A stretch of DNA of 64,000 nucleotides from positions 124,001 to 188,000 of the forward strand of contig NZ_JAUSWH010000006.1 in NCBI RefSeq assembly GCF_030815125.1. The letters run 5' to 3'. The notes under the pieces were generated by a model, which was not told where the DNA came from, made no database searches, and saw only the letters and a list, made by a program, of their open reading frames with translations. The DNA comes from Allorhizobium paknamense. Lineage in GTDB: Bacteria; Pseudomonadota; Alphaproteobacteria; Rhizobiales; Rhizobiaceae. Made by a program: the position numbers and the translations under genes. Below, piece after piece: positions 44,127 to 51,763 of this stretch; position 1 is the first letter of the stretch, and each line of letters starts with the position of its first letter.

Positions 44127-44323
44127 TGCGGGTGCGGTTTCTGGACGATTACGACTTCAAACCCACCCGCGCCACCACCATCGCCTATCGCGCCGGGACG
44201 GAAGCGACGGTGCGCAAGCTCTGCGGCGAGCGGGCGATTGCCGCAGGCAAGGCGGTGGAACTGCCCGCACCATCCCGACACCAGACAGGAGAGGCCGATG
44301 GCGCTGAAGCGAACGCCGGGTGA
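44123..44323 (+). CDS. Small hypothetical protein in the head-tail connector cluster
   Basis: 66 residues (VRFLDDYDFKPTRATTIAYRAGTEATVRKLCGERAIAAGKAVEL). A similar small frame is common at this place in alphaproteobacterial prophages. It overlaps both neighbours (ATGA upstream, 26 bases downstream). Function unknown. Confidence 0.6.
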   Translation: MMRVRFLDDYDFKPTRATTIAYRAGTEATVRKLCGERAIAAGKAVELPAPSRHQTGEADGAEANAG

Positions 44324-44660
44324 CCTGAAGCGCCGCATTGTCTTTGAACAGCGGCAGGAGATCGATCGCGGCGACGGCGTGACCGTGGCCGGATGGATCG
44401 AGCGCTTTCGCTGCCGGGCCGGTTTCCAGCATCTGCGCGGCGGCGAAACCGTGATGGCCGACCGCCTTCAGGGCGAGCATGTGCAGATCGTCTTCGTCCG
44501 CGATTGCCCGGAGGTGGCGGCGGTCGGGACGGCCTGGCGTATCCGCGATCTCGACAGCGGCCAGACCTTCAACATCACCGATGTCACGCCAGGCGAATGG
44601 ACCGATGAGGACCGGCGCTGGCGCGACTTTCTCACCAAAACAGGCGGAGTGACCGGATGA
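44298..44660 (+). CDS. Phage head closure protein (head-tail joining)
   Basis: 120 residues. LKRRIVFEQRQEIDRGDGVTVAGWIERFRCRAGFQHLRGGE and VGTAWRIRDLDSGQTFNITDVTPG match the SPP1 gp16/HK97-type head closure family. AGGAGAGG precedes the ATG at 44298. It overlaps the next gene by 4 bases. Confidence 0.85.
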   Translation: MALKRTPGDLKRRIVFEQRQEIDRGDGVTVAGWIERFRCRAGFQHLRGGETVMADRLQGEHVQIVFVRDCPEVAAVGTAWRIRDLDSGQTFNITDVTPGEWTDEDRRWRDFLTKTGGVTG

Positions 44661-45118
44661 GCAGGATCCTCAATCTCGTCAAGCTCGACCGCAAGCTGAA
44701 ACGCCTGCCGGATCAGGCAAAGGCGGAGATCAAAGCGGGCATGGAAGCGGCGGCTAACGGTGTCGTGACCATGATGAAAAACCTTGTGCCCACAGATGAC
44801 GGCACCTTGCGCGACAGCATCGGCTGGACCTGGGGCAAGGTGCCGAAGGGGGCGGGCATCGTTGCGGCAGTGAAGGCATCAACCGGCAGTGACATGACCA
44901 TCACCATCTATGCCGGATCGTCCGAGGCCTATTATGCCCGCTGGGTGGAATATGGCACGGCTCCGCACAAGAACGGCGGCAGGTTTGCCGGATCGCAAAA
45001 CCCCGGTACGACGGCGCGGCCCTTCTTCTATGTGTCGTGGCGGGCGAGCAAGAAATCGGCCAAGCGCAGGGTTCGCAAAGCCGTTCGCACGGCAGCGCGC
45101 AAGGTGGCGGCGTCATGA
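44657..45118 (+). CDS. HK97 gp10-family tail completion protein
   Basis: 153 residues. Pattern: N-terminal helix, MMKNLVPTDDGTLRDSIGWT, then YYARWVEYGTAPHKNGGRFAGS and GTTARPFFYVSWRAS, which are diagnostic of HK97 gp10-like proteins that join tail to neck. Basic C-terminus. Overlaps both neighbours by 4 bases. Confidence 0.88.
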   Translation: MSRILNLVKLDRKLKRLPDQAKAEIKAGMEAAANGVVTMMKNLVPTDDGTLRDSIGWTWGKVPKGAGIVAAVKASTGSDMTITIYAGSSEAYYARWVEYGTAPHKNGGRFAGSQNPGTTARPFFYVSWRASKKSAKRRVRKAVRTAARKVAAS

Positions 45119-45522
45119 GCGAGGATGCAGCCCATGAAGTGCAGGTGGCGATCATCACCTGCCTGAAAGCCGACGCGGCGGTCACCGCCCTGATCGGCAC
45201 CCGGATCTATGATCGCGTGCCGGATGGCGTGACGCTGCCTTATGTCTCCTTCGGCCCCACGCAGGAGGTGCCGGAAGAGGTGGATGGTCTCGATCTCTCT
45301 GAACTCTTCGTCCAGCTCAGCATCTGGTCGGAAGATCCCGGCTTTGCCGAGGGGCGGCGCATTGCCAAGGCCATCGTCAAGGCGCTCGCCAGAGATGCGC
45401 TGACGCTTGCCGACAATGCAATTGCCTATTTCCTGCCGGATGGGCGGCGCGATCTGCGCGACCCGGATGGCCTGACCACCCATATCGCGCTGACCTTCCG
45501 CGCCGGTATCGAAAACCACTGA
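45115..45522 (+). CDS. Tail terminator (DUF3168 family)
   Basis: 135 residues. VQVAIITCLKADAAVTALIGTRIYDRVPDGVTLPYVSFGPTQ and LFVQLSIWSEDPGFAEGRRIAKAIVKAL fit DUF3168, the tail terminator that caps the tail tube at the neck. The ATG at 45115 overlaps the previous stop. Confidence 0.86.
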   Translation: MSEDAAHEVQVAIITCLKADAAVTALIGTRIYDRVPDGVTLPYVSFGPTQEVPEEVDGLDLSELFVQLSIWSEDPGFAEGRRIAKAIVKALARDALTLADNAIAYFLPDGRRDLRDPDGLTTHIALTFRAGIENH

Positions 45523-45548
45523 CTTTTCCCAAACATCAGGAGGCCGTC

Positions 45549-45992
45549 ATGGCACAAGCAACCACCATTCGTGGCGGGAAAATCCGCGTTCTTCTTGGCA
45601 ATGATGCCAATCCGATCGTCTATTCCGCGCCTTGCGGCTTCACCCAGCGCTCCGTCTCGCTGGACAAGGGGCTGGAGGAAACGACCATTCCCGACTGCGA
45701 CGATCCCGATGCGGTGGATTGGGTGGGGCGTGATGCCTCCTCGCTCTCCATGTCGATCTCGGGCGAGGGGGTGCTGGCGCAGGAAAGCGTCGAGACCTGG
45801 CTCGATGCCTGGGAGAGCATCGACAGCGTGCCGGTGAAGGTCGAGATGGAATTCCCGGCCAAGACCATCACCTGGACCGGGCACATGCATGTCGAGAAGT
45901 TTGAGAGCGCAGGCGACAACGGCAAGCGCGCCACCGCCAGCATCTCCATGCAGAGCGACGGCAAGATGACGCGCGTGGTGAACCCGAAATGA
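45549..45992 (+). CDS. Major tail tube protein
   Basis: 147 residues. GKIRVLLGNDANPIVYSAPCGFTQRSVSLDKGLEETTIPDCDDPDAVDW and a repetitive beta-rich remainder (LSMSISGEGVLAQESVETWLDAWESIDSVPVKVEMEF) match tail tube proteins of siphoviruses and gene-transfer agents. AGGAGG precedes the ATG. Confidence 0.87.
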   Translation: MAQATTIRGGKIRVLLGNDANPIVYSAPCGFTQRSVSLDKGLEETTIPDCDDPDAVDWVGRDASSLSMSISGEGVLAQESVETWLDAWESIDSVPVKVEMEFPAKTITWTGHMHVEKFESAGDNGKRATASISMQSDGKMTRVVNPK

Positions 45993-46369
45993 GGGATGCC
46001 TCGATCACACTGACCTGGGCGGATGGCGATTACACCTTCCGCCTCGGCTGGGGCGAACTAGAAGGATTGCAGGAGGCCTGCGACGCCGGGCCTTACGTCA
46101 TCCTCGACCGGCTCCAGACCAGCACCTGGCGCGTGGGCGATATCGCCCATGTGATCCGCTTCGGCCTGATCGGCGGCGGCAAGACGCCGGTCGAGGCGCT
46201 CAAACTGGTGCGCAGCTGGGTCGAGGCCCGGCCACCGGCAGAAAGCCTGCTGATCGCCCAGGCCATCCTCACCGCTGGCATTATCGGTGCCCCGGATGAA
46301 AAGCCGGGGGAGCAAGACGCGGCAAATCCAGAGGCTCCGCCCTCGATGACCTTCCCAACGGAAAGTTGA
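45989..46369 (+). CDS. Tail assembly chaperone (gene-transfer-agent g10-like)
   Basis: 126 residues. ITLTWADGDYTFRLGWGELEGLQEACDAGPYVILDRL and the following helices match the GTA family/TAC protein that coats the tape measure during tail assembly. A low-complexity acidic and proline-rich tail ends the protein. It overlaps the tail tube gene by 4 bases and the next gene by 4 (TTGA). Confidence 0.8.
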   Translation: MRDASITLTWADGDYTFRLGWGELEGLQEACDAGPYVILDRLQTSTWRVGDIAHVIRFGLIGGGKTPVEALKLVRSWVEARPPAESLLIAQAILTAGIIGAPDEKPGEQDAANPEAPPSMTFPTES

Positions 46370-46551
46370 GATTTGCCGCGATCTACGGAAACGGCGCGGC
46401 CATGGGGTTTTCCCCGCAACAGGTCCGCGCCATGTCGATGTTCCAGTTCTTCGCAGCGCTCCACGGCTGGATGACGGCGAATGTGCCGGAAGAGGAAAAT
46501 GCGCTGTCGGACAGGGAGAGGGAGGAGTTATGGGCGTTTGTCAGTTCATGA
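46366..46551 (+). CDS. Second tail assembly chaperone (TAC_6/g10.1-like)
   Basis: 61 residues. MGFSPQQVRAMSMFQFFAALHGWM resembles the short second tail chaperone seen before tape measure genes. The TTG start overlaps the stop of the first chaperone in the -1 frame, so it is made either by reinitiation or by frameshifting, as in many siphoviruses. An internal ATG lies at 46402. Confidence 0.65.
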   Translation: MRFAAIYGNGAAMGFSPQQVRAMSMFQFFAALHGWMTANVPEEENALSDREREELWAFVSS

Positions 46552-46588
46552 CATGGACTGTGGACATCTGATCGTAAACAAGCGCCTC

Positions 46589-47002
46589 TTATGCCGCCCG
46601 AACATTCTCTTTGGCCTTGATTGCGTCTTGGGCGGCTTTTGCCAGAAAGCCCGATCTGGTGAGGCCGTGTGCTTCTGCATAGCGATCGATTTCCGTCAGA
46701 ACCTCTTCCGGAAAGGTGATGTTGACGCGGACAGATTTCCTGCTTTGCGCCTTGAGAGAAACCAGAATGGCAACTGCATCTCTGTTGTCCGGATCAGCCA
46801 TCACCGCGTCGAGGGTTGACGGCTCCGGAATGGCTTCGCCGTCTTCCAGCAGACCCTCGACATGAAGCGCCAAGGCTTCCTCCGCCATATGGCGCGCATC
46901 ATCAAGATTGATGCCAGCGGTTACGAGGCCAGGGAAATCAGGGAAGGAGACGCCGAAATCGCTATCAGCGTCCTTATGGATCAGTCCGATATAATTGCGC
47001 AT
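46589..47002 (-). CDS. hicB: HicB antitoxin
   Basis: 137 residues. The N-terminal HicB fold (YIGLIHKDADSDFGVSFPDFPGLVTAGINLDDA, then LHVEGLLEDGEAIPEPS) is followed by a C-terminal ribbon-helix-helix DNA-binding domain (KSVRVNITFPEEVLTEIDRYAEAHGLTRSGFLAKAA). It neutralises HicA and represses the operon. It is inserted against the direction of the late tail genes, a moron arrangement. Confidence 0.93.
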   Translation of the reverse strand: MRNYIGLIHKDADSDFGVSFPDFPGLVTAGINLDDARHMAEEALALHVEGLLEDGEAIPEPSTLDAVMADPDNRDAVAILVSLKAQSRKSVRVNITFPEEVLTEIDRYAEAHGLTRSGFLAKAAQDAIKAKENVRAA

Positions 47003-47006
47003 GGGC

Positions 47007-47195
47007 TTACCTCAGCTTCAGTCCTGCTTGCTTCTCAATGCTTTTGAGCGTGCCAATCGGAAGGTCACGCTTTGGATGCGGAACCGTAACTCGACCCGGC
47101 TTTGTCGGATGCTTGAATTGTACGTGACTGCCTCTGGTCGCGACCTCGTACCAGCCGTCTGCTTTCAAAGCCGAGATAATGTCGCCGCTCTTCAT
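47007..47195 (-). CDS. hicA: HicA mRNA interferase toxin
   Basis: 62 residues. MKSGDIISALKADGWYEVATRGSHVQFKHPTKPGRVTVPHPKRDLPIGTLKSIEKQAGL is a full HicA with the catalytic histidine in RGSHVQF. It lies upstream of hicB (4-base gap), the hicAB order. The ATG at 47195 is the standard start; a frame to 47234 would run through the operator. Confidence 0.93.
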   Translation of the reverse strand: MKSGDIISALKADGWYEVATRGSHVQFKHPTKPGRVTVPHPKRDLPIGTLKSIEKQAGLKLR

Positions 47196-47203
47196 CGGTA
47201 AAA

Positions 47204-47224
47204 TATACACACTGGATGTGTATA
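47204..47224. promoter_or_regulatory. hicAB operator
   Basis: Perfect 8-base arms TATACACA (47204-47211) and TGTGTATA (47217-47224) around CTGGA, directly upstream of hicA. A symmetrical site suits the HicB ribbon-helix-helix dimer. Confidence 0.75.
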
Positions 47225-47293
47225 AATCAATCATCGAACAGGCTGACCTTCAACTCAAGTCTGCCTTTCTCTCCCATTTCCTAAGAGGCATTC

Positions 47294-50023
47294 ATGGCGA
47301 CCGATCTTGAACGGCTGGTGGTCCAGCTTTCGGCTGACATCAAGGGCTATCAGCGCGAGATGCTGAAGGCGGCGAACGTCACCAATGCGCAGGCGCGGGC
47401 GATCGAAAACCGGATGAAGGCGCTGGATGGCCGGTTTTCGGCGCTCGGCACGTCGATGGCGCGGGGGCTGACGGCACCTTTGGCGGGGATTTCGGCGGCG
47501 CTGACGGTGGATACTGTCATGCATTATGCCGATGCCTGGACCAGCGCGAAGAACAGTCTGGCGGTGGCGGGGGTTGTCGGCAATCAGCAGGTTGCGGTTC
47601 TGGACCAGATTTATAACTCCGCCCAGCGCAATGCCGCACCGATCGGCGCGATGGCGGATTTGTTCGGCAAGGCGGCGCAGGCGGGTGATGCGCTGGGCGC
47701 CTCGCAAGCGGATCTGCTGACCTTTACCGATGGCGTCGGCACGGCGCTGAAGATCGAGGGCAAGTCGGCGACGGAAGCGCAAGGGGCGCTGACGCAGCTC
47801 GGCCAGCTTCTGGGGTCGGCCCGCGTGCAGGCGGAAGAGTTCAATTCCGTGAATGAGGGCGCGCGTCCGATCCTGATGGCGGTTGCCAATGGGCTTGATG
47901 CGGCGGGCGGCTCGGTGAGCAAGCTGAAGCAGCTGGTGAATGACGGGGAGGTTTCCAACCGCGATTTCTTCCAGGCGTTTTTGAAAGGCTTGCCGACCAT
48001 CCAGAGCATGGCGGCCAATGCCACCCAGACGATTGAGCAGGGCGTTACCAAGGTGAACAACGCCTTCACCCGCTATATCGGCCAGACGGATGAGGGGTTG
48101 GGCGCGTCACAGCGCCTGGTCACCGGCCTGAATGCGTTGGCGGATCATTTCGGGGAGACGGCGGATGTGGTGCTGAAGCTTGCCGCAGCCATTGCCGGGG
48201 CGCTGGTCGGGCGGTCGATGGTTTCCATGATCTCCACGATGGTCACGGGCGCTTCGGCAGTGATGCGGCTGGTGACGGCGCTGCGGGCTGCGTCTTCCGC
48301 CGCAGGCGTTGCGACAGCCATTGGTGGCATCGGTGCGGCGGCAGGCCCGCTTGGGGTCCTGATCGGCGGCACGGTGGCCGGGGCACTGGCGCTCTTCTCC
48401 TCCTCCTCGGATGAGGCGAGCACGGCGGCAAAGACCTATGCCAAGGCTTTGGCGGAGGTTGAGGCGGCGGCAAACAAGACCGCGCCTGCGGTCGAGGGCA
48501 TGGCAAAGGGGATCAATGAGAAGACCCGCAATCTGCTGACGGCAGGCGTCGATGAGGGCGTCTCGAAGATCGGCGAGGCAAAGACGGCGGTGCTCGATCT
48601 TTTCGACAGCCTGTTCCAGAATGTCGACCGCGACACCATCAGCCCGGACCAGCTGAAGCAGCTGGAGGATCTGCGCGACCGGCTGGATCAGGGCAAGATC
48701 TCGGCCAAAGATGCGGATGAGGCCCTTTATGCCCTGGCCAATTCCAACCCCAGTTTCCAGGCGGTGGCCGATGCGTTCTCGCCGCTGCTCGATCAGTTGC
48801 AGAAGGCAATTGAGGCGACAGGCCTGCTCAAAAAGCAGTTGGGCGAGGTCTCGGCCATCGATCCGAAGGTGACGGCAAACTATCAGCAATATGCGCAATC
48901 CCGCGCCCAGGGCGAGGAAATGGTGCGGCTCGGCAAGGCCTATGCCGATGAGGCGCAGCGGCAGAACACCCTGTCCAAGGAACAGCTCGCGGTCGAGAAG
49001 GAGATTGCCAGGATCAAGGCCGATCTGAAGAAGAACGGCGGTTTCCTGACCGACGATGAGATCAAGAGCCTGGCGCAATCGAATGTCGCGGCGGATGAGC
49101 GCCGGTCCAAATCCGGATCGAAAGAGAAGGTGCCGAGGGCAACGGCGGATGACCGGCTGGATATGGATATCCAGTCGATCCGCGACCGCACGGCGGCGCT
49201 GATCGAGGAGCAGTCGGTTGTCGGCCAATCCTATCGCGAGCAGGAGAAGCGGCGCATGGCGCTCGATCTGGAAGCGCAGGCGCTTCAGGACGTGCGGGAA
49301 GAGGCGCGGCGCAAGGGCGATCAGGACTGGCAGAATGCCAAGCTGTCACCTGAGCAGATCGACAAGATCAAAGCCGCCTCCGAAGCCTATGCCGAACAGG
49401 CCGACGCGCTGCGCAAGGTGCAGGAAGCTCAGGAGCGGGCCGAAAGTGCCGCCCAGGATTTCTACAACACCTTCAAGGACGGCATGATCGATGCCATCAC
49501 CGGGGCGGAAAGCTTCGAGGATGCGCTGGCGAATGTCGGCAAGAAGCTGGCCGATCTCTTCCTGAACAGCGCCTTTGACAGCCTGTTCAGCGGGGCGACC
49601 GGAAGCGGCGGCTGGCTGACCAACGCCTTCAAAGCCGTGGGCTTTGCCTCCGGCGGCTATACCGGGCCGGGTGGCAAATATGAGCCTGCGGGCGTGGTGC
49701 ACAAGGGCGAATATGTCTTCGATCAGGCCTCCGTCCGGGCAGCGGGCGGACCTGCCGCGCTCGATGCCATGCGTAGCCGCCTGAAGGGCTATTCCAGCGG
49801 CGGCTATGTCGGCAGTGCGCCGCGCATGCCGAACCTCTCGCAGGCGGCGTCCAGCCGGGGCGGTTCGGTGCAGCTCACCTATGCGCCGCAGAATGATTTT
49901 CGTGGGGCATCGGCGGAAACCGTGGCGCAGCTCAAGCAGCAACAGGACCAGGACCGCAAGCTTCTGGAAGCCCGCGTGGTGAGCATCGTCAAAAACGCCA
50001 GACAGCGGGGAGTGCAGATATGA
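47294..50023 (+). CDS. Tail tape measure protein
   Basis: 909 residues, setting tail length. The N-terminal helical part (LVVQLSADIKGYQREMLKAANVTNAQARAIENRM) and the tape-measure block SRVQAEEFNSVNEGARPILMAV-type sequence at about 177-200 are followed by hydrophobic segments (about 285-370, FLxxx Ala/Gly-rich), long coiled coil (about 380-770) and a Gly-rich C-terminus (FASGGYTGPGGKYEPAGVVHKGEYVFDQ) typical of siphovirus tape measures. The length is modest. Confidence 0.9.
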   Translation: MATDLERLVVQLSADIKGYQREMLKAANVTNAQARAIENRMKALDGRFSALGTSMARGLTAPLAGISAALTVDTVMHYADAWTSAKNSLAVAGVVGNQQVAVLDQIYNSAQRNAAPIGAMADLFGKAAQAGDALGASQADLLTFTDGVGTALKIEGKSATEAQGALTQLGQLLGSARVQAEEFNSVNEGARPILMAVANGLDAAGGSVSKLKQLVNDGEVSNRDFFQAFLKGLPTIQSMAANATQTIEQGVTKVNNAFTRYIGQTDEGLGASQRLVTGLNALADHFGETADVVLKLAAAIAGALVGRSMVSMISTMVTGASAVMRLVTALRAASSAAGVATAIGGIGAAAGPLGVLIGGTVAGALALFSSSSDEASTAAKTYAKALAEVEAAANKTAPAVEGMAKGINEKTRNLLTAGVDEGVSKIGEAKTAVLDLFDSLFQNVDRDTISPDQLKQLEDLRDRLDQGKISAKDADEALYALANSNPSFQAVADAFSPLLDQLQKAIEATGLLKKQLGEVSAIDPKVTANYQQYAQSRAQGEEMVRLGKAYADEAQRQNTLSKEQLAVEKEIARIKADLKKNGGFLTDDEIKSLAQSNVAADERRSKSGSKEKVPRATADDRLDMDIQSIRDRTAALIEEQSVVGQSYREQEKRRMALDLEAQALQDVREEARRKGDQDWQNAKLSPEQIDKIKAASEAYAEQADALRKVQEAQERAESAAQDFYNTFKDGMIDAITGAESFEDALANVGKKLADLFLNSAFDSLFSGATGSGGWLTNAFKAVGFASGGYTGPGGKYEPAGVVHKGEYVFDQASVRAAGGPAALDAMRSRLKGYSSGGYVGSAPRMPNLSQAASSRGGSVQLTYAPQNDFRGASAETVAQLKQQQDQDRKLLEARVVSIVKNARQRGVQI

Positions 50024-50643
50024 CCATTGCCTATCCGCTCGACCTGCTGGCCGAGTTTCCCGGCTGGTCCACGAAGTTCGAACTGTTGCACCGGCAGGAG
50101 CAATCGCGCACGGAAGGCGGGCGCACCATCGTCAAGGATCTCGGCTCGCCGCTCTGGCAGGCGACCTATCAGACGCGCACGCTTTCCGCCAATGATCTCG
50201 ATTATTGGCGGGCGCGGCTCGATCTGCTGGAAGGTGGGCTTCAGATCTTCCGCGGCTATCCGCTGTCGCGGGCGCGGCCCGTCGCCTATCCCGGTGCGTC
50301 CGCTCTGCCGCAGGCGGTGACGCTTGCGGCGCTGGGCGACGATAACAAGAGCATTACGCTCGCGGGCCTGCCTGCGGGCTTTCAGTTCAGCGTCGGCGAT
50401 ATGATCGAGATTGCCGATAGCGGGCTTTACCGGGTGATGGAGGCGGCCAGCGCCACGGCTGAAGGGCTCACCGGGCCGTTTGAGCTTCGTCCGCATCTTT
50501 GGCCCGGCACGGTCACCGGCAGGGCGGTGCGGCTGTTACGGCCCGCCTGTCGCATGACGCTCATTCCCGGTTCTTTGTCCTCCGACGCGGATGTGTCCAG
50601 CGGTCGGGGTTCTCTTTCATTCCAGGCTATCGAGGTGCGTTGA
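50020..50643 (+). CDS. Tail protein, probably distal tail component
   Basis: 207 residues, beta-rich. TKFELLHRQEQSRTEGGRTIVKDLGSPLWQATYQTRTLSANDLDYWRARLDLLEGGLQIFRGYPL resembles minor tail proteins encoded just after the tape measure. It overlaps both neighbours by 1-4 bases. I infer a role at the tail tip base from position; the family is not certain. Confidence 0.65.
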   Translation: MTIAYPLDLLAEFPGWSTKFELLHRQEQSRTEGGRTIVKDLGSPLWQATYQTRTLSANDLDYWRARLDLLEGGLQIFRGYPLSRARPVAYPGASALPQAVTLAALGDDNKSITLAGLPAGFQFSVGDMIEIADSGLYRVMEAASATAEGLTGPFELRPHLWPGTVTGRAVRLLRPACRMTLIPGSLSSDADVSSGRGSLSFQAIEVR

Positions 50644-51320
50644 TGCGCTCATTATCCCAACCCATTCTTGACGCGCTGGCGGCGCGGCAACTGGTGGCGC
50701 GTGACTTTCTCTGGATCGTTGCGCGTGACCGTGATGACGGCTCGGCCAAATCGGTCGGCTTCTGGTCGGATGTCGGCACGATCGAGGCGGAGGTGGTGAA
50801 CCCGGAGACGGGCAGCGCCGACACCCGCAAATTCTACGGTTCCGGCACGCTGATTGCGATTACCGAGATCCCGCTGGTCTCGACGCTGGAGACGCAAAAC
50901 GTCACCATCACCATGTCCCAGATCGATGACCTGGTGGCGGAGGCGGTGCGGCTTTATGATTGCCGGCAGGCCCGTGTCGAGATCTATCGCGGCCTGTTTT
51001 CGCCTGAGACCCGCAAGATGGTCGCGCCCGCCGAGCTGCGCTTTCTCGGCTTCATCGACAATATCGAGATCCTCACCCCGCCCGAAGGGGATGCCGGGGC
51101 GGTGACGCTCACCTGTGTGTCGCACACACAGGAAATGGGCCGCAGCAATCCCGATACCCGATCCGATGCCAGCCAGCGGCTGCGCAGCGCCACCGACAAT
51201 TTCTATCAGGACACGGCGGTGGTGGGCGACTGGGAACTGTTCTGGGGGCAGGTGAATGGCAAGATCACCACCACGACCACTGTGAGCATGTCCGAGCTTC
51301 TGGCAAAGGCGCTTGGATGA
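50643..51320 (+). CDS. Tail tip protein (DUF2163-like)
   Basis: 225 residues. VARDFLWIVARDRDDGSAKSVGFWSDVGTIEAE, then IEILTPPEGDAGAVTLTCVSHTQEMGRSNPDTRSDASQRLRS fits the baseplate/tail-hub proteins with DUF2163-type N-terminus. The start ATG overlaps the preceding stop by one base; its own stop overlaps the GNAT gene. Confidence 0.7.
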   Translation: MRSLSQPILDALAARQLVARDFLWIVARDRDDGSAKSVGFWSDVGTIEAEVVNPETGSADTRKFYGSGTLIAITEIPLVSTLETQNVTITMSQIDDLVAEAVRLYDCRQARVEIYRGLFSPETRKMVAPAELRFLGFIDNIEILTPPEGDAGAVTLTCVSHTQEMGRSNPDTRSDASQRLRSATDNFYQDTAVVGDWELFWGQVNGKITTTTTVSMSELLAKALG

Positions 51321-51754
51321 TGGAGGTTCGGTCCGGCTCCTTTGCCGACCGTTTCCAGGCTGTGACATTGCTGCGCCAGGCGCATGCGGCGGCGGGTTCC
51401 ACCTTCCGCTTCGAGGCGGCGCGCGCCGATCTCGTCTACCGGCAGCATCTCGACAATCCGCAGGCTTGCGCGCTCGTCCTCGATGACGGCGGCACGGCAC
51501 ACGGCCTGCTGCTGGCTGCCGCCTTCGATCATCCCTTCGGGGCGGGGCTTTATGCCAAGGAAACGGTCTGGTTCATCGCGCCGCAGGCTCGCGGGCGCGG
51601 TGGCCTTAAAATGCTCGATGCCTATGAGGCCTGGGCGCGCACCATCGGCTGCGCAGCCATCGGCATGGCGGCACTCTCCACCAATGATGTGTCGAGGCTC
51701 TATCAGCGGCGCGGCTACAGCGCCGCCGAGACCCATTTTCTCAAACACCTGTGA
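51317..51754 (+). CDS. GNAT-family N-acetyltransferase embedded in the tail operon
   Basis: 145 residues. GNAT fold with the acetyl-CoA loop QARGRGGLKML (motif A) at about residues 93-103 and the C-terminal LYQRRGYSAAETHFLK (motif B). It overlaps the preceding gene by 4 bases and lies 9 bases before the large tail protein, so it is expressed with the virion proteins. In many related phages an NlpC/P60 peptidase is found here instead. Substrate unknown. Confidence 0.8.
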   Translation: MMEVRSGSFADRFQAVTLLRQAHAAAGSTFRFEAARADLVYRQHLDNPQACALVLDDGGTAHGLLLAAAFDHPFGAGLYAKETVWFIAPQARGRGGLKMLDAYEAWARTIGCAAIGMAALSTNDVSRLYQRRGYSAAETHFLKHL

Positions 51755-51763
51755 GATCCTGAT

